Source: Acidimicrobiaceae bacterium
Lineage (GTDB): Bacteria; Actinomycetota; Acidimicrobiia; Acidimicrobiales; Ilumatobacteraceae
DNA length: 64,000 nt
Direction of reading: 5' to 3'
Assembly (NCBI GenBank): GCA_020637235.1
Contig: JACJWG010000005.1
Location: 1 to 64,000 of the forward strand
In this document: positions 56,951 to 64,000 of the stretch, in pieces
How positions within the stretch are numbered: position 1 is the stretch's first letter
Layout: every line of letters begins with the position of its first letter
Program-made: the position numbers and the translations under genes
The notes under the pieces: model-generated
The model's input: the letters and a program-made list of their open reading frames with translations, nothing else
Databases searched by the model: none
What the model was told of the DNA's origin: nothing

Positions 56951-57892
56951 ATGAGTCCCCACACCCGACCGTTCCGGTTCGGTGTCGAGGTGGCGCAGCC
57001 CTTCGAGGGGCGCACCTGGGCCGACTCCGCCCGATTGGTCGAAGACCTCGGCTACGACACGTTGTTCGTGCCCGACCACGTGCATTCGCCGCTCGGCCCG
57101 CTCGTCGCGATGACGGCGGCGCTCGCCGCGACCGAGCGGTTGAAGGTCGCGCCGCTGGTGATGGCGGTCGACTTCCGCAACCCGGTGTTCCTGGTGAAGG
57201 AGATCGCCACGCTCGACGCGCTGTTCCCCGGGCGGGTCGAGTTCGGCCTCGGCGCCGGCTACCACCCCCTCGACTACACACGATCCGGCATCGCGATGCC
57301 GTCGGCCGGGCGGCGGGTGGCTCGCCTCGCCGAGTACGTGTCGATCGCCCGACTGCTCTTCGCCGGCGAGCCGGGCTCGTTCGCCGGCGAGGAGTTCGTG
57401 CTCGACGACGTGACCGGCGCGCCGCGTCCGGCCACCCCGGGCGGTCCTCCGATCCTGATCGCCGGAGGAGGTCCGCGGCTGCTCCGGCTCGCCGCCACGC
57501 ACGCCGACATCGTCGGCGTGAACCCCTCCACCCGCGCGGGACGCGACGATCCGGCGACGTTCCTCGACGCGCTCCCCGGCTCGATCGACGACAAGGTCGC
57601 GCTGGTGCGCGAAGCGGCGGGTGACCGGTGGGAGGCGTTGGAGTTGCACGCGTGGGTGTCGCTGTCGCGCATCACCGACCGCCCGCGCGACCTGATCGCC
57701 GGTCTCGCCGCCCGCACGGGAGCCGATCCGGACGATGCGCTCTCGTCGCCGATCGTGCTGGCCGGCAGCGAGCACGAGGTCGTCGACCGCCTTCACGAGC
57801 GCCGCGAGCGCTGGGGCTACTCGTACGTCTGCCTGCAGCAGTCGAGCACCGAGCCGTTCGCACCGGTGGTGGCCACCCTCGCCGGCACCTGA
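56951..57892 (+). CDS. LLM-class F420-dependent oxidoreductase
   Basis: A 313-residue luciferase-like TIM barrel: FGVEVAQPFEGRTWADSARLVEDLGYDTLFVPDH in adjacent parts, VAPLVMAVDFRNPVFLVKEIATLD, GRVEFGLGAGYHPLDY, PPILIAGGGPRLLRLAA. Similar to F420-dependent enzymes of mycobacteria; substrate unknown. ATG 56951 or GTG 56945. It is monocistronic, between the ECF operon and tRNA-Gly. Confidence 0.88.
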   Translation: MSPHTRPFRFGVEVAQPFEGRTWADSARLVEDLGYDTLFVPDHVHSPLGPLVAMTAALAATERLKVAPLVMAVDFRNPVFLVKEIATLDALFPGRVEFGLGAGYHPLDYTRSGIAMPSAGRRVARLAEYVSIARLLFAGEPGSFAGEEFVLDDVTGAPRPATPGGPPILIAGGGPRLLRLAATHADIVGVNPSTRAGRDDPATFLDALPGSIDDKVALVREAAGDRWEALELHAWVSLSRITDRPRDLIAGLAARTGADPDDALSSPIVLAGSEHEVVDRLHERRERWGYSYVCLQQSSTEPFAPVVATLAGT

Positions 57893-57930
57893 TGTCGTGT
57901 CCGGCAGGTGACGTCGACGGGCCGCGGCGC

Positions 57931-57936
57931 TAGTCT
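57931..57936 (+). promoter_or_regulatory. -10 box of tRNA-Gly
   Basis: TAGTCT, about 43 bases before the tRNA, fits the actinobacterial TAnnnT hexamer of the main sigma factor. Confidence 0.45.
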
Positions 57937-57979
57937 GACGGGCGCTCCAGCGGCCCCGCACAGCGGATCCGCCGCTCGC

Positions 57980-58050
57980 GCGGGTGTAGTTCAATGGTAG
58001 AACATCAGCTTCCCAAGCTGAGAACGCGGGTTCGATTCCCGTCACCCGCT
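57980..58050 (+). tRNA. tRNA-Gly(CCC)
   Basis: A 71-base cloverleaf: acceptor GCGGGTG/CACCCGC, D-arm with GGTAG, anticodon stem TCAGC/GCTGA with loop TTCCCAA (anticodon CCC, positions 34-36), T-arm GCGGG-TTCGATT-CCCGT and discriminator T. No CCA is encoded. Sequence beyond it changes in style, so it may mark an integration site. Confidence 0.95.
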
Positions 58051-58271
58051 CCGCGCGAATTCCCTGCTCAATGCCTGTTCCGGGATGCGAGATGCGGGTC
58101 GAGTCGCCGAAATCGGTCGTCGTACCACATTCCTGTCACGTCGAGATCGGGCCCCGGATCACGTCGCGGCCGTGGGGCGCAGTCGGTGGGGCAGCGATCG
58201 CCGACTCGCTCAGCACCACGGTGAACGACGCGCTGCAACGGAAGCGGTCCGGCGGAGCGACGGCCGTCGGG

Positions 58272-58490
58272 TCAGGCGAGCGGTGGCTCGTCGAATTCGT
58301 CGGCCCAGTCCGCGAAGTACGCCCTGATCGCATCAGCGGAGGCGTCTGCTGTCGAGATCTCGTCATCGGTGAACCGCGCGCCTCAGTGCTCGGACCGGCG
58401 GACGCGCCGGCCGACTGCGAACCCGGCTACAAAGATCCCGACAGGGACTGCGAGCATTCCACCGATCAAGAGCGACTCCGGCAGCGACAT
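58272..58490 (-). pseudogene. Possible broken small membrane-protein gene
   Basis: From ATG 58490 a 35-codon reading gives one hydrophobic helix (LLIGGMLAVPVGIFVAGFAVG) and RRVRRSEH, then TGA (58383-58385). The same frame continues for 36 codons with coding-like content (ARFTDDEISTAD, YFADWADEFDEPPLA). Either a decayed gene with a nonsense codon or a genuine 35-residue peptide followed by chance sequence. Confidence 0.3.
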
Positions 58491-58569
58491 GATCGAATAG
58501 TGGCTAGTGAGCACTGTTCTTGCAAGAGGAACCGAGCCGAGCGGCAGATCGGACCGGGTGGCGAGAAGA

Positions 58570-58598
58570 TTGTCAGTGGCCCTGATGCTGTATATCTT
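58570..58598 (+). promoter_or_regulatory. vapBC promoter
   Basis: TTGTCA (58570-58575), 17 bases, TATCTT (58593-58598), then six bases to ATG 58605: a leaderless housekeeping-type promoter. Confidence 0.6.
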
Positions 58599-58604
58599 TG
58601 CTGT

Positions 58605-58823
58605 ATGTCATCAACCCGGACGCAGGTGTACCTCACCGAGGAACAACGCCGCAAGGTCGACCAGATGGCTGACGCCGAGGGTGTCACGATGGCCGTGATC
58701 ATTCGCCGTGCGCTCGATGAGTACCTGACCGATGACGCCGACGCCAGCACCGCATTGACGGCCACCTTTGGTGCTGCTCCGGATGCCGATGTGCCGTCAC
58801 GCGATGAGTGGCAGCGTGGCTGA
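58605..58823 (+). CDS. vapB: VapB-type ribbon-helix-helix antitoxin
   Basis: A 72-residue protein: the ribbon strand RTQVYLTEEQRRKVDQMADAEG and the helix VIIRRALDEYL form an RHH DNA-binding domain. The C-terminal tail (ATFGAAPDADVPSRDEWQRG) should bind the toxin. It overlaps vapC. It probably autoregulates through its promoter. Confidence 0.88.
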   Translation: MSSTRTQVYLTEEQRRKVDQMADAEGVTMAVIIRRALDEYLTDDADASTALTATFGAAPDADVPSRDEWQRG

Positions 58824-59160
58824 TCTCCTCGTCGACACCGACGTCTTCGTCGACCATCTCCGTGGTGCAGCAAAACTCGTGCCGGGACGGCATCGTCTCC
58901 ACTACTCAGTGGTGACCCGCGCCGAACTCTTCGCCGGCAACACTGCGACGAACTTGTCGAGCCAGCTGCTCGCACCCTTTCGAGAGCTCGCCGTGGACCG
59001 GGCGATCGCCGAGCGTGCCGGCCGGCTCGCGCGAGAGTTCGGAGTGAGACTTCCTGACGCGCTCATCGCTGCGACGGCGCTCGAGCATGGACTCGGACTC
59101 GTGACGAGAAATCTCAGGCACTTCGACTCGGTCCGAGGTCTCCGACTCCGCAGGCTCTGA
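58816..59160 (+). CDS. vapC: VapC-type PIN-domain ribonuclease toxin
   Basis: A 114-residue PIN nuclease: the acidic residues are Asp in LLVDTDVFVDHL, Glu in VVTRAELFAG, and Asp in RLPDALIAATALEHG. It cleaves RNA when the antitoxin is degraded. GTG 58816 gives the usual start (ADLLVDTD) and overlaps vapB by 8 bases; ATG 58804 is an alternative. Confidence 0.9.
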   Translation: MADLLVDTDVFVDHLRGAAKLVPGRHRLHYSVVTRAELFAGNTATNLSSQLLAPFRELAVDRAIAERAGRLAREFGVRLPDALIAATALEHGLGLVTRNLRHFDSVRGLRLRRL

Positions 59161-59210
59161 CCACGCCGATCGGCAGTTCCGTGCCGTCGGCCGACCTAGG
59201 GTCTTGGCAC

Positions 59211-59846
59211 ATGGCCCTCTTCCATCTTGCGACCATCGCCCCCACCAAGGAAGAGCTCATTGCTGAGTGGGCGCCGCGCCAGCCATGGGGACCGACGGAC
59301 GATGTTCCGATGACGGTGATCGGGTCCTACCGGTTCGACGATCCAGACGGCAAGGTCGGCATGGAGACGTTCCTCGCACAGGCGGGCGACGAGTTCTTCC
59401 AGATCCCATTGACGTATCGCGACGCGCCGGTGGAGGGGGCAGACGAAGCATTGATCTCGACGATGGAACACTCCGTGCTCGGGCGCCGGTGGGTGTACGA
59501 CGGCTTGCGAGACCCGCGCCTCGTGCTGATGCTGGCGGCCGTGACGATGACTGGCCAGGGAGAAGCCCTCGGCATGGCCGAGTACGACGGCCGTTGGTAC
59601 ATCGCTCCCAGCAACGTCCGGATCCAGGGGGGCGGCTGGTCGATGGAGCGAGTACCTGTCGACGGCTTCGCCCCCGCCGATCTGGACGACGCTACGGTCA
59701 CGTTCACGAACGGGCGACTTGAATTGACCGTCTTCCGCAGGCCCGTCGCAGGCGCACGGCCGCCGATCGGTCTCACGGCGACCTGGGTCGGCCACGCCGA
59801 GCCGGTGGTGCTCGCCGCAGTGCGCGAACTCGCCGATCGATCCTGA
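59211..59846 (+). CDS. Maltokinase N-terminal cap-like domain protein
   Basis: A 211-residue protein beginning MALFHLATIAPTKEELIAEWAP, with FFQIPLTYRDAPVEGADEALI and the end LTATWVGHAEPVVLAAVREL, a pattern of the maltokinase N-cap-like family found alone in actinobacteria. It has no kinase domain. TAGGGT at 59197-59202 lies eight bases before ATG 59211, so the mRNA is probably leaderless. Function unknown. Confidence 0.72.
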   Translation: MALFHLATIAPTKEELIAEWAPRQPWGPTDDVPMTVIGSYRFDDPDGKVGMETFLAQAGDEFFQIPLTYRDAPVEGADEALISTMEHSVLGRRWVYDGLRDPRLVLMLAAVTMTGQGEALGMAEYDGRWYIAPSNVRIQGGGWSMERVPVDGFAPADLDDATVTFTNGRLELTVFRRPVAGARPPIGLTATWVGHAEPVVLAAVRELADRS

Positions 59847-59947
59847 CGGTCTGCCGCTTCTGCTCAGCGAGGTAGCTCGACCTCGTCTGAGCTCGCCAGC
59901 GAGCGCACATGGCCGGCAACTCCCGCGAGTTGGCCGACGTTGTCGGA

Positions 59948-59994
59948 CGTCGGGTGCGCTCCTGCTCGATCAGCGACCTGGAGCGCACCCGACG
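59948..59994. repeat. 15-bp perfect inverted repeat
   Basis: Arms 59948-59962 and 59980-59994 (CGTCGGGTGCGCTCC and its complement), loop 17 bases. A second small hairpin CGGTGAG-TC-CTCACCG follows at about 60015-60030. They lie in the 276-base gap after the cap-like gene, where I see no gene. A terminator or a mobile-element end is possible. Confidence 0.7.
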
Positions 59995-60122
59995 CCCGAG
60001 TTCCTGGGCGCCGGTGAGTCCTCACCGACGCAGCTCAGCCGGACCTCGTGGCACCCAGAAGAGCTGGCGGTCGGCCGCGAAGATCCGCTCAAGGTGCACT
60101 CACCGGCGGCCGATGACGATGC

Positions 60123-60377
60123 GTGCTCACGCGTCCTGTTCGCTGGTCGATCGCTCTGTTCCTCGTCGTCGCCGGCCTGCGTTGGATCGTGAACCACAAC
60201 CCCTGGTCGGGACCGATCGTGCTCACCCTGAGCAGCACTCATGCGGTGCACCTGAACGACTGGGTGACGTTCGTGCTGTGGGGTGCGGCGGCGCTGGTCG
60301 CTCGGCCAGGGCTCGCTCGGCGTCGGATCCCGGTGCTCGTGCGCCGGACGGCCGTGCCCGCCGACAACGGGTCGTAG
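60123..60377 (+). CDS. Small two-helix membrane protein
   Basis: An 84-residue protein with helices WSIALFLVVAGLRWIV and WVTFVLWGAAALVA and a basic tail (RRRIPVLVRR). GTG 60123 has no clear ribosome site. Function unknown; it may belong to the island that follows tRNA-Gly. Confidence 0.55.
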   Translation: MLTRPVRWSIALFLVVAGLRWIVNHNPWSGPIVLTLSSTHAVHLNDWVTFVLWGAAALVARPGLARRRIPVLVRRTAVPADNGS

Positions 60378-60406
60378 CGGCTCGCGGGCCGTCCGCCCGC
60401 CTCCAC

Positions 60407-60412
60407 TAGCGT
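60407..60412 (+). promoter_or_regulatory. -10 box of dcd
   Basis: TAGCGT, six bases before GTG 60419: a leaderless housekeeping promoter. Confidence 0.55.
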
Positions 60413-60418
60413 GACGTC

Positions 60419-60988
60419 GTGATCCTCTCCGACCGCAGCCTGCGCGAGCAGATCGACGCCGGCCGCATCATCATCGAGCCGTTCGATCCGACGCTCATCC
60501 AACCGTCGTCGATCGACGTGAAGATCGGCAACCTGTTCCGGGTGTTCCGGAACCACACGGCCGCGGTCATCGATGTGAAGCAGAACCAGGAGGACCTGAC
60601 CGAGCTGATCACGATCCGTGATGGGGACTGCTTCATGCTCCACCCGGGCGAGTTCGTGCTCGGCAGCACGCTCGAGCGGATCGGCGTGCCCGACGACCTC
60701 GTCGGTCGGGTGGAGGGCAAGAGCTCGCTCGGCCGCCTCGGACTGATCATCCACTCCACCGCCGGATTCATCGACGCCGGCTTCGACGGGCACATCACCC
60801 TCGAACTCACCAACATCGCCACCCTTCCGATCACGCTCTACCCCGGCATGAAGATCGGCCAGGTGAGCTTCATGCAGATGACCACGCCGGCCGAGCAGCC
60901 CTACGGCGCGGGCGCGCGAGGCTCGAAGTACCAGGGCCAACGCGGCCCGACGCCGAGCCGCTACTGGGAGAACTTCTCCGAGGGCTGA
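60419..60988 (+). CDS. dcd: dCTP deaminase
   Basis: A 189-residue dCTP deaminase (length of E. coli Dcd about 193): MILSDRSLREQI, IQPSSIDVKIGN, GRVEGKSSLGRLGL, and the catalytic region HSTAGFIDAGFDGHITLEL with the active-site Glu. It forms dUTP (or dUMP if bifunctional) for dTMP synthesis. GTG 60419 is supported by the -10 box. Core gene marking the end of the atypical stretch. Confidence 0.96.
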   Translation: MILSDRSLREQIDAGRIIIEPFDPTLIQPSSIDVKIGNLFRVFRNHTAAVIDVKQNQEDLTELITIRDGDCFMLHPGEFVLGSTLERIGVPDDLVGRVEGKSSLGRLGLIIHSTAGFIDAGFDGHITLELTNIATLPITLYPGMKIGQVSFMQMTTPAEQPYGAGARGSKYQGQRGPTPSRYWENFSEG

Positions 60989-61052
60989 TCGTCAGGGGAC
61001 ACGATCCCGAGATCGCTGCAACGAAACGTGCCCGTCCGGCGTGGATGAGGGC

Positions 61053-62072
61053 ATGACATCACTCGCTGGTCCCGGTTCCCATGTCGCGTCGCCCCGGCGT
61101 CGCCGCGCACTCGCGGCACTCGCGATCGCGTCGCTCGGGCTCGCTGCCTGCGGCGGGGGCGACGACGCCGCCGGCGCCGGCGACGACCCGAACGACCCGA
61201 GGAACAGCCCACTGGCCGAGCTCCTCGGCTTCGACGCCTCGCCCGCCGAGCAGCGCGCACGGGAACTCGAGGTGCAGCAGCAGATGGTCGCGTGCATGCG
61301 CGACGAGGGCTGGGAGTATCAGGCGGTCGACTACGGCGCGCAGGGCGCCGACTTCTCGGCGGAGTTCGAGGAGCAGATCAACGACCCCGAGGCCTACGGC
61401 GCCAAGTACGGCTACGGCGTGGTGCGCAGCTACGAGATGCAGGACGAGTTCGGCAGCGTCACGTTCGACGATCCCAACCAGGACTATGTCGAAGCGCTCG
61501 ACGGTGACGAGCAGCAGGCGTACTACCAGGCGCTGTACGGGCCGTCGCCCGAGGTCGGCGCCGACGAGGAGTTCGTGATGCCCGCGCTCGAGGACCAGGG
61601 CTGCAGCGGCAAGGCGCAACTGGCGGTGAACGGCGAGTCGCCACTGAACGACCCCGACATGCAGGAACGGATGAACGAGCTGTTCGAGGACGCGCAGAAC
61701 GATCCCTCGGTGCAACAGGCCTACGACGACTGGGCCGCGTGCATGCGTGACGCCGATCCGAGCGGCGACTGGACCAGCCCCGACGACGCCGCCAACGAGT
61801 TCTGGAACCGGATGAACGAACTGCAAGGGTTCGGACCGTTCGAGGAGACCGTGGACTCCGGCGGCGTGGTCGTGGCCGACACGGTGCCTCTCGGCGGCGC
61901 GCCCGCGATCGACGAGGCCGATCTCGACGAGCTGCGTGCCGACGAGCTCGCCACCTGGAAGATCGACTGGGCGTGCCAGCAGGAGGTCGACCTCGCACAG
62001 GTGCGCCGCGATGTCGAACAGCGGCTCGTCGACGACCTCGTCGACGAGTTCCCCGAGCTCGGGGGGCAGTGA
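61053..62072 (+). CDS. Secreted lipoprotein of a transporter operon
   Basis: A 339-residue lipoprotein: basic RRRRALAALAIASLGLAAC (lipobox LAAC), a GGGDD spacer, then an acidic alpha-helical domain with paired cysteines in VACMRDEGWEY, LEDQGCSGKA, WAACMRDADPSG and WACQQEVD. It is probably an extracytoplasmic binding or accessory part of the exporter encoded next; the stop overlaps that start (TGATG). ATG 61053 or GTG 61041. Confidence 0.78.
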   Translation: MTSLAGPGSHVASPRRRRALAALAIASLGLAACGGGDDAAGAGDDPNDPRNSPLAELLGFDASPAEQRARELEVQQQMVACMRDEGWEYQAVDYGAQGADFSAEFEEQINDPEAYGAKYGYGVVRSYEMQDEFGSVTFDDPNQDYVEALDGDEQQAYYQALYGPSPEVGADEEFVMPALEDQGCSGKAQLAVNGESPLNDPDMQERMNELFEDAQNDPSVQQAYDDWAACMRDADPSGDWTSPDDAANEFWNRMNELQGFGPFEETVDSGGVVVADTVPLGGAPAIDEADLDELRADELATWKIDWACQQEVDLAQVRRDVEQRLVDDLVDEFPELGGQ

Positions 62073-63931
62073 TGGTGTCCCGGCCACATGCCGGGAGCCG
62101 ACGGCGGAACCTCGCCCTCGTGGTCGTCGGGGCGTCGGTGCTGTCGGCCGGTGCGGGGGTCCTCGTCGGCCGTCGCCTCCAATCGCCGGCCGACGCCGCA
62201 GCGGCCACCGCGGCGCCCGCACCGTCGCGGATCACGGTGCCCGTCGAGAAGCGCAGCATCGAGTCGCGGCTCGTGGCCAACGGCGAACTCGAGTACCAGG
62301 AACCCACGCCGCTGCGCCTCGCTGGCCCGGTCGGTGCGAGCGCGGGCGCCACCCAGGTGGTGACCCGCGCCCCGGAGAACGGCACGCCGCTCGCCGAGGG
62401 CGACATCCTGATGGAGGTCAGCGGCCGACCCGTGTTCGTGTTCCAGGGAGCGCTCCCCACCTACCGGAGCTTCGAGCCGGGCATGACCGGTCCCGACGTC
62501 CAACAGCTCGAGGAGGCACTGGCCCGACTCGGGTTCGACCCCGGCACCGTCGACACCGTCTACGACGACGCCACCGAGGCGGCGATCGACCAGCTCTACG
62601 AGTCGAAGGGCTACCAGAGCGAGGGACCGACCGAGGAACAGCGGAGCCGCCTCCGCACGGCCGAGAAGGCGGTCGCCGATGCGCAGGCGGCGCTCACCCG
62701 CGCCAACGCCGACCTCACCGCGGCCGGCACGCCCGTGAGCGGCGCCGAGCTGCTCCGCCAGCAACAGGCGCTGCAGGCCGCGAAGGACGCCGTGCCCACC
62801 GCCGAGGCCACGGCCACGCGCCGCAACACCGACGCCGCCGCTGCGGTGACCGCGGCCACGACGGTGCGCGACGCAGCCAGGACGGCTCGCGACGCAGCGA
62901 GGGTCACGCGCGACGCTGCGGTCGCCCCCGGCGCGATCGACCCGGCGACCGGCGAACCCTACGCAACGGCCGAGCTGAAGCTGTTCGAGGACGACCTCGC
63001 CGCGAAGGAGGCGGCACTCGTCACCGCCGAAGCCGACCTCCGACGCACGATCAGCGAGCGCGACACCACCGCGACGGAGGTCGCGGCGGCGATCGTCGGT
63101 GCCCGAGACGCGCTGGCGCTCGCCGAGCTCACCTACGCCGAAGCGGTCGCGCCGAAGGACACGTCCGCCGCGCGCGATGCCGTCGCCTCGGCGCAGGCGA
63201 TCCTCGACCAGGCGCGCGCCGACCTCATGATCGAGCAGTTCCAGGTGGGCACGAAGATGCCGGCGGGCGAGATGATCTTCCTCCCGACGGTGCCGACCAC
63301 CGTCACCTCGGTCGACTCGGCGGTCGGCAAGGCACCGACCGAGCCCGTCGGCACCGCCTCGAGCACCCGGTCGCAGATCCGGGGACGGGTCGGCGCCGCC
63401 GACGCCGGCCTCGTGCGAGTCGGCGCGACCGTCGACATCGAACTCCGCGATCTGGACGTGCAGACGACCGGGGTGGTGACCGCGATCGAGGAGCCCGCGG
63501 GTGGGTCGGGTGATGACGGGAACGACGCCGGCCAGGGCGGCAGCGGCGGTCGGATCACGATCGTCGTGCAACCCGACGACCCGGCCGCGATCGCCGACTA
63601 CGTGGGCATGGGCTTCCCCGTCCGGCTCACCTTCACGGTCAGCTCCACCGACGGCGAGGTGCTGGCCGTGCCGGTGGCCGCGTTGTCGGTCGGCGCCGAT
63701 GGCGAGTCGCGGGTCGAGGTGGAACGTGCCGAGGGCGGTGGCGCCGACGCGGTCGAGCAGGTGACCGTCACGGTTGGCCTCAGCGCCGACGGCTACGCCG
63801 AGGTGACCCCGGTCGACGGCTCGCTCGGCGAGGGCGACCGGGTGGTCGTCGGCACCGAACGTGGACGTCGCAGCGACGACTCGAGCGACGACTCGAGCGA
63901 CGACTCGAGCGACGACGGCGAGGACGGATGA
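62072..63931 (+). CDS. HlyD-type periplasmic adaptor with peptidoglycan-binding domain
   Basis: A 619-residue membrane-fusion protein. One N-terminal helix (NLALVVVGASVLSAGAGVLVG), a lipoyl-like part, a PG-binding-1 domain (FEPGMTGPDVQQLEEALARLGF, about 138-160), a long Ala-rich coiled coil (about 190-390), then beta domains (VGATVDIELRDLDV, GFPVRLTFTV). The tail is a 12-bp tandem repeat coding SDDS (about 63874-63912). It should link an ABC exporter to the envelope; the next gene overlaps it. Confidence 0.85.
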   Translation: MVSRPHAGSRRRNLALVVVGASVLSAGAGVLVGRRLQSPADAAAATAAPAPSRITVPVEKRSIESRLVANGELEYQEPTPLRLAGPVGASAGATQVVTRAPENGTPLAEGDILMEVSGRPVFVFQGALPTYRSFEPGMTGPDVQQLEEALARLGFDPGTVDTVYDDATEAAIDQLYESKGYQSEGPTEEQRSRLRTAEKAVADAQAALTRANADLTAAGTPVSGAELLRQQQALQAAKDAVPTAEATATRRNTDAAAAVTAATTVRDAARTARDAARVTRDAAVAPGAIDPATGEPYATAELKLFEDDLAAKEAALVTAEADLRRTISERDTTATEVAAAIVGARDALALAELTYAEAVAPKDTSAARDAVASAQAILDQARADLMIEQFQVGTKMPAGEMIFLPTVPTTVTSVDSAVGKAPTEPVGTASSTRSQIRGRVGAADAGLVRVGATVDIELRDLDVQTTGVVTAIEEPAGGSGDDGNDAGQGGSGGRITIVVQPDDPAAIADYVGMGFPVRLTFTVSSTDGEVLAVPVAALSVGADGESRVEVERAEGGGADAVEQVTVTVGLSADGYAEVTPVDGSLGEGDRVVVGTERGRRSDDSSDDSSDDSSDDGEDG

Positions 63932-64000
63932 GCGTCGTCGCCGATCCCGACCTCGGCGAGGAGCCGCGCGAACCCGCCGGCGTGGTCCCGGTGGTCGTGC
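63928..64000 (+). CDS. Start of a gene after the HlyD-type protein (truncated by window end)
   Basis: ATG 63928 overlaps the adaptor stop (ATGA). Only 24 codons are visible (MSVVADPDLGEEPREPAGVVPVVV), compatible with the N-end of an ABC ATPase that usually follows such adaptors, but the catalytic motifs lie outside. Confidence 0.5.
   Translation, partial: MSVVADPDLGEEPREPAGVVPVVV

Larger units (their letters stand above)
58051..58604. other. 554-base stretch after tRNA-Gly, no convincing intact gene
   Basis: The region has less regular third-base GC than its surroundings and no open frame with clear coding character, except the broken minus-strand reading at 58272-58490. It ends in the vapB promoter. 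It could be the debris of an integrated element. Confidence 0.5.

Noticed and set aside
58383..58385. TGA inside the small minus-strand reading, as another selenocysteine codon
   Set aside because: No Cys or Sec motif surrounds it (RRSEH-TGA-GARF) and the region looks decayed.

Overview
This 64 kb window is GC-rich throughout. It comes from a high-GC Gram-positive bacterium (Actinomycetota). The evidence is a WhiB regulator, two F420-type luciferase-like oxidoreductases, the GlgE/TreS-maltokinase pathway, very common ATGA/GTGA overlaps and many leaderless genes. A free-living aerobic lineage such as Acidimicrobiia (Ilumatobacter-like) fits, but that placement is inference.

Layout. (1) 1-9472: the 3' part of a [NiFe]-hydrogenase locus of the high-affinity actinobacterial (group 1h) type. 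It holds the end of the large subunit, the maturation protease, a small unknown protein, a TPR-like protein, a NifU-type protein, an NHL protein and HypF-C-D-E. (2) 9489-18000: a very large MASE1-GAF-SpoIIE phosphatase-ATPase regulator, a PhoD-like phosphatase, a YihY membrane protein with a lipid kinase, and a small minus-strand operon. (3) 17912-29971: a glycogen/trehalose operon (GlgE, TreS-maltokinase fusion, GlgX, TreZ, TreY). (4) 30029-50560: a general-stress island with a universal stress protein, two SigB/SigF-type sigma factors (one open in frame into a Dps), RsbV and an RsbW-like protein, a second anti-sigma ATPase, BON, topoisomerase IB, fumarase, WhiB, PilZ, CBS and glycine-zipper proteins, a patatin, an FAD-Rieske oxidoreductase and PncC/CinA. 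(5) 50638-57892: a PaaX-type regulator divergent from a fatty-acid desaturase, a GrdB-like gene with an in-frame TGA, an SDR, an ECF sigma factor with a membrane partner, and an F420-type oxidoreductase. (6) 57980-60380: tRNA-Gly(CCC) followed by a less typical stretch with VapBC. (7) 60419-64000: dCTP deaminase, a lipoprotein and an HlyD-type periplasmic adaptor leading into a further gene.

The main unifying signal is a promoter class, GT(T/C)TC-N14-16-GGG(T/A)A(C/T), found about twenty times between 9.5 and 55 kb on both strands. In most cases the start codon lies 9-10 bases after the -10 box, giving almost leaderless mRNAs. It resembles the SigB/SigF general-stress consensus. It precedes the phosphatase, a sigma factor, RsbV, Usp, Dps, WhiB and many small proteins, so the window looks like a stress regulon together with its own regulators.

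The most notable single gene is at 52989-54146 (minus). A GrdB-like open frame is interrupted only by one TGA, placed exactly at the first position of a U-x-x-C redox motif and followed by a small hairpin. It is a candidate selenoprotein. All promoter and hairpin assignments were made by eye.
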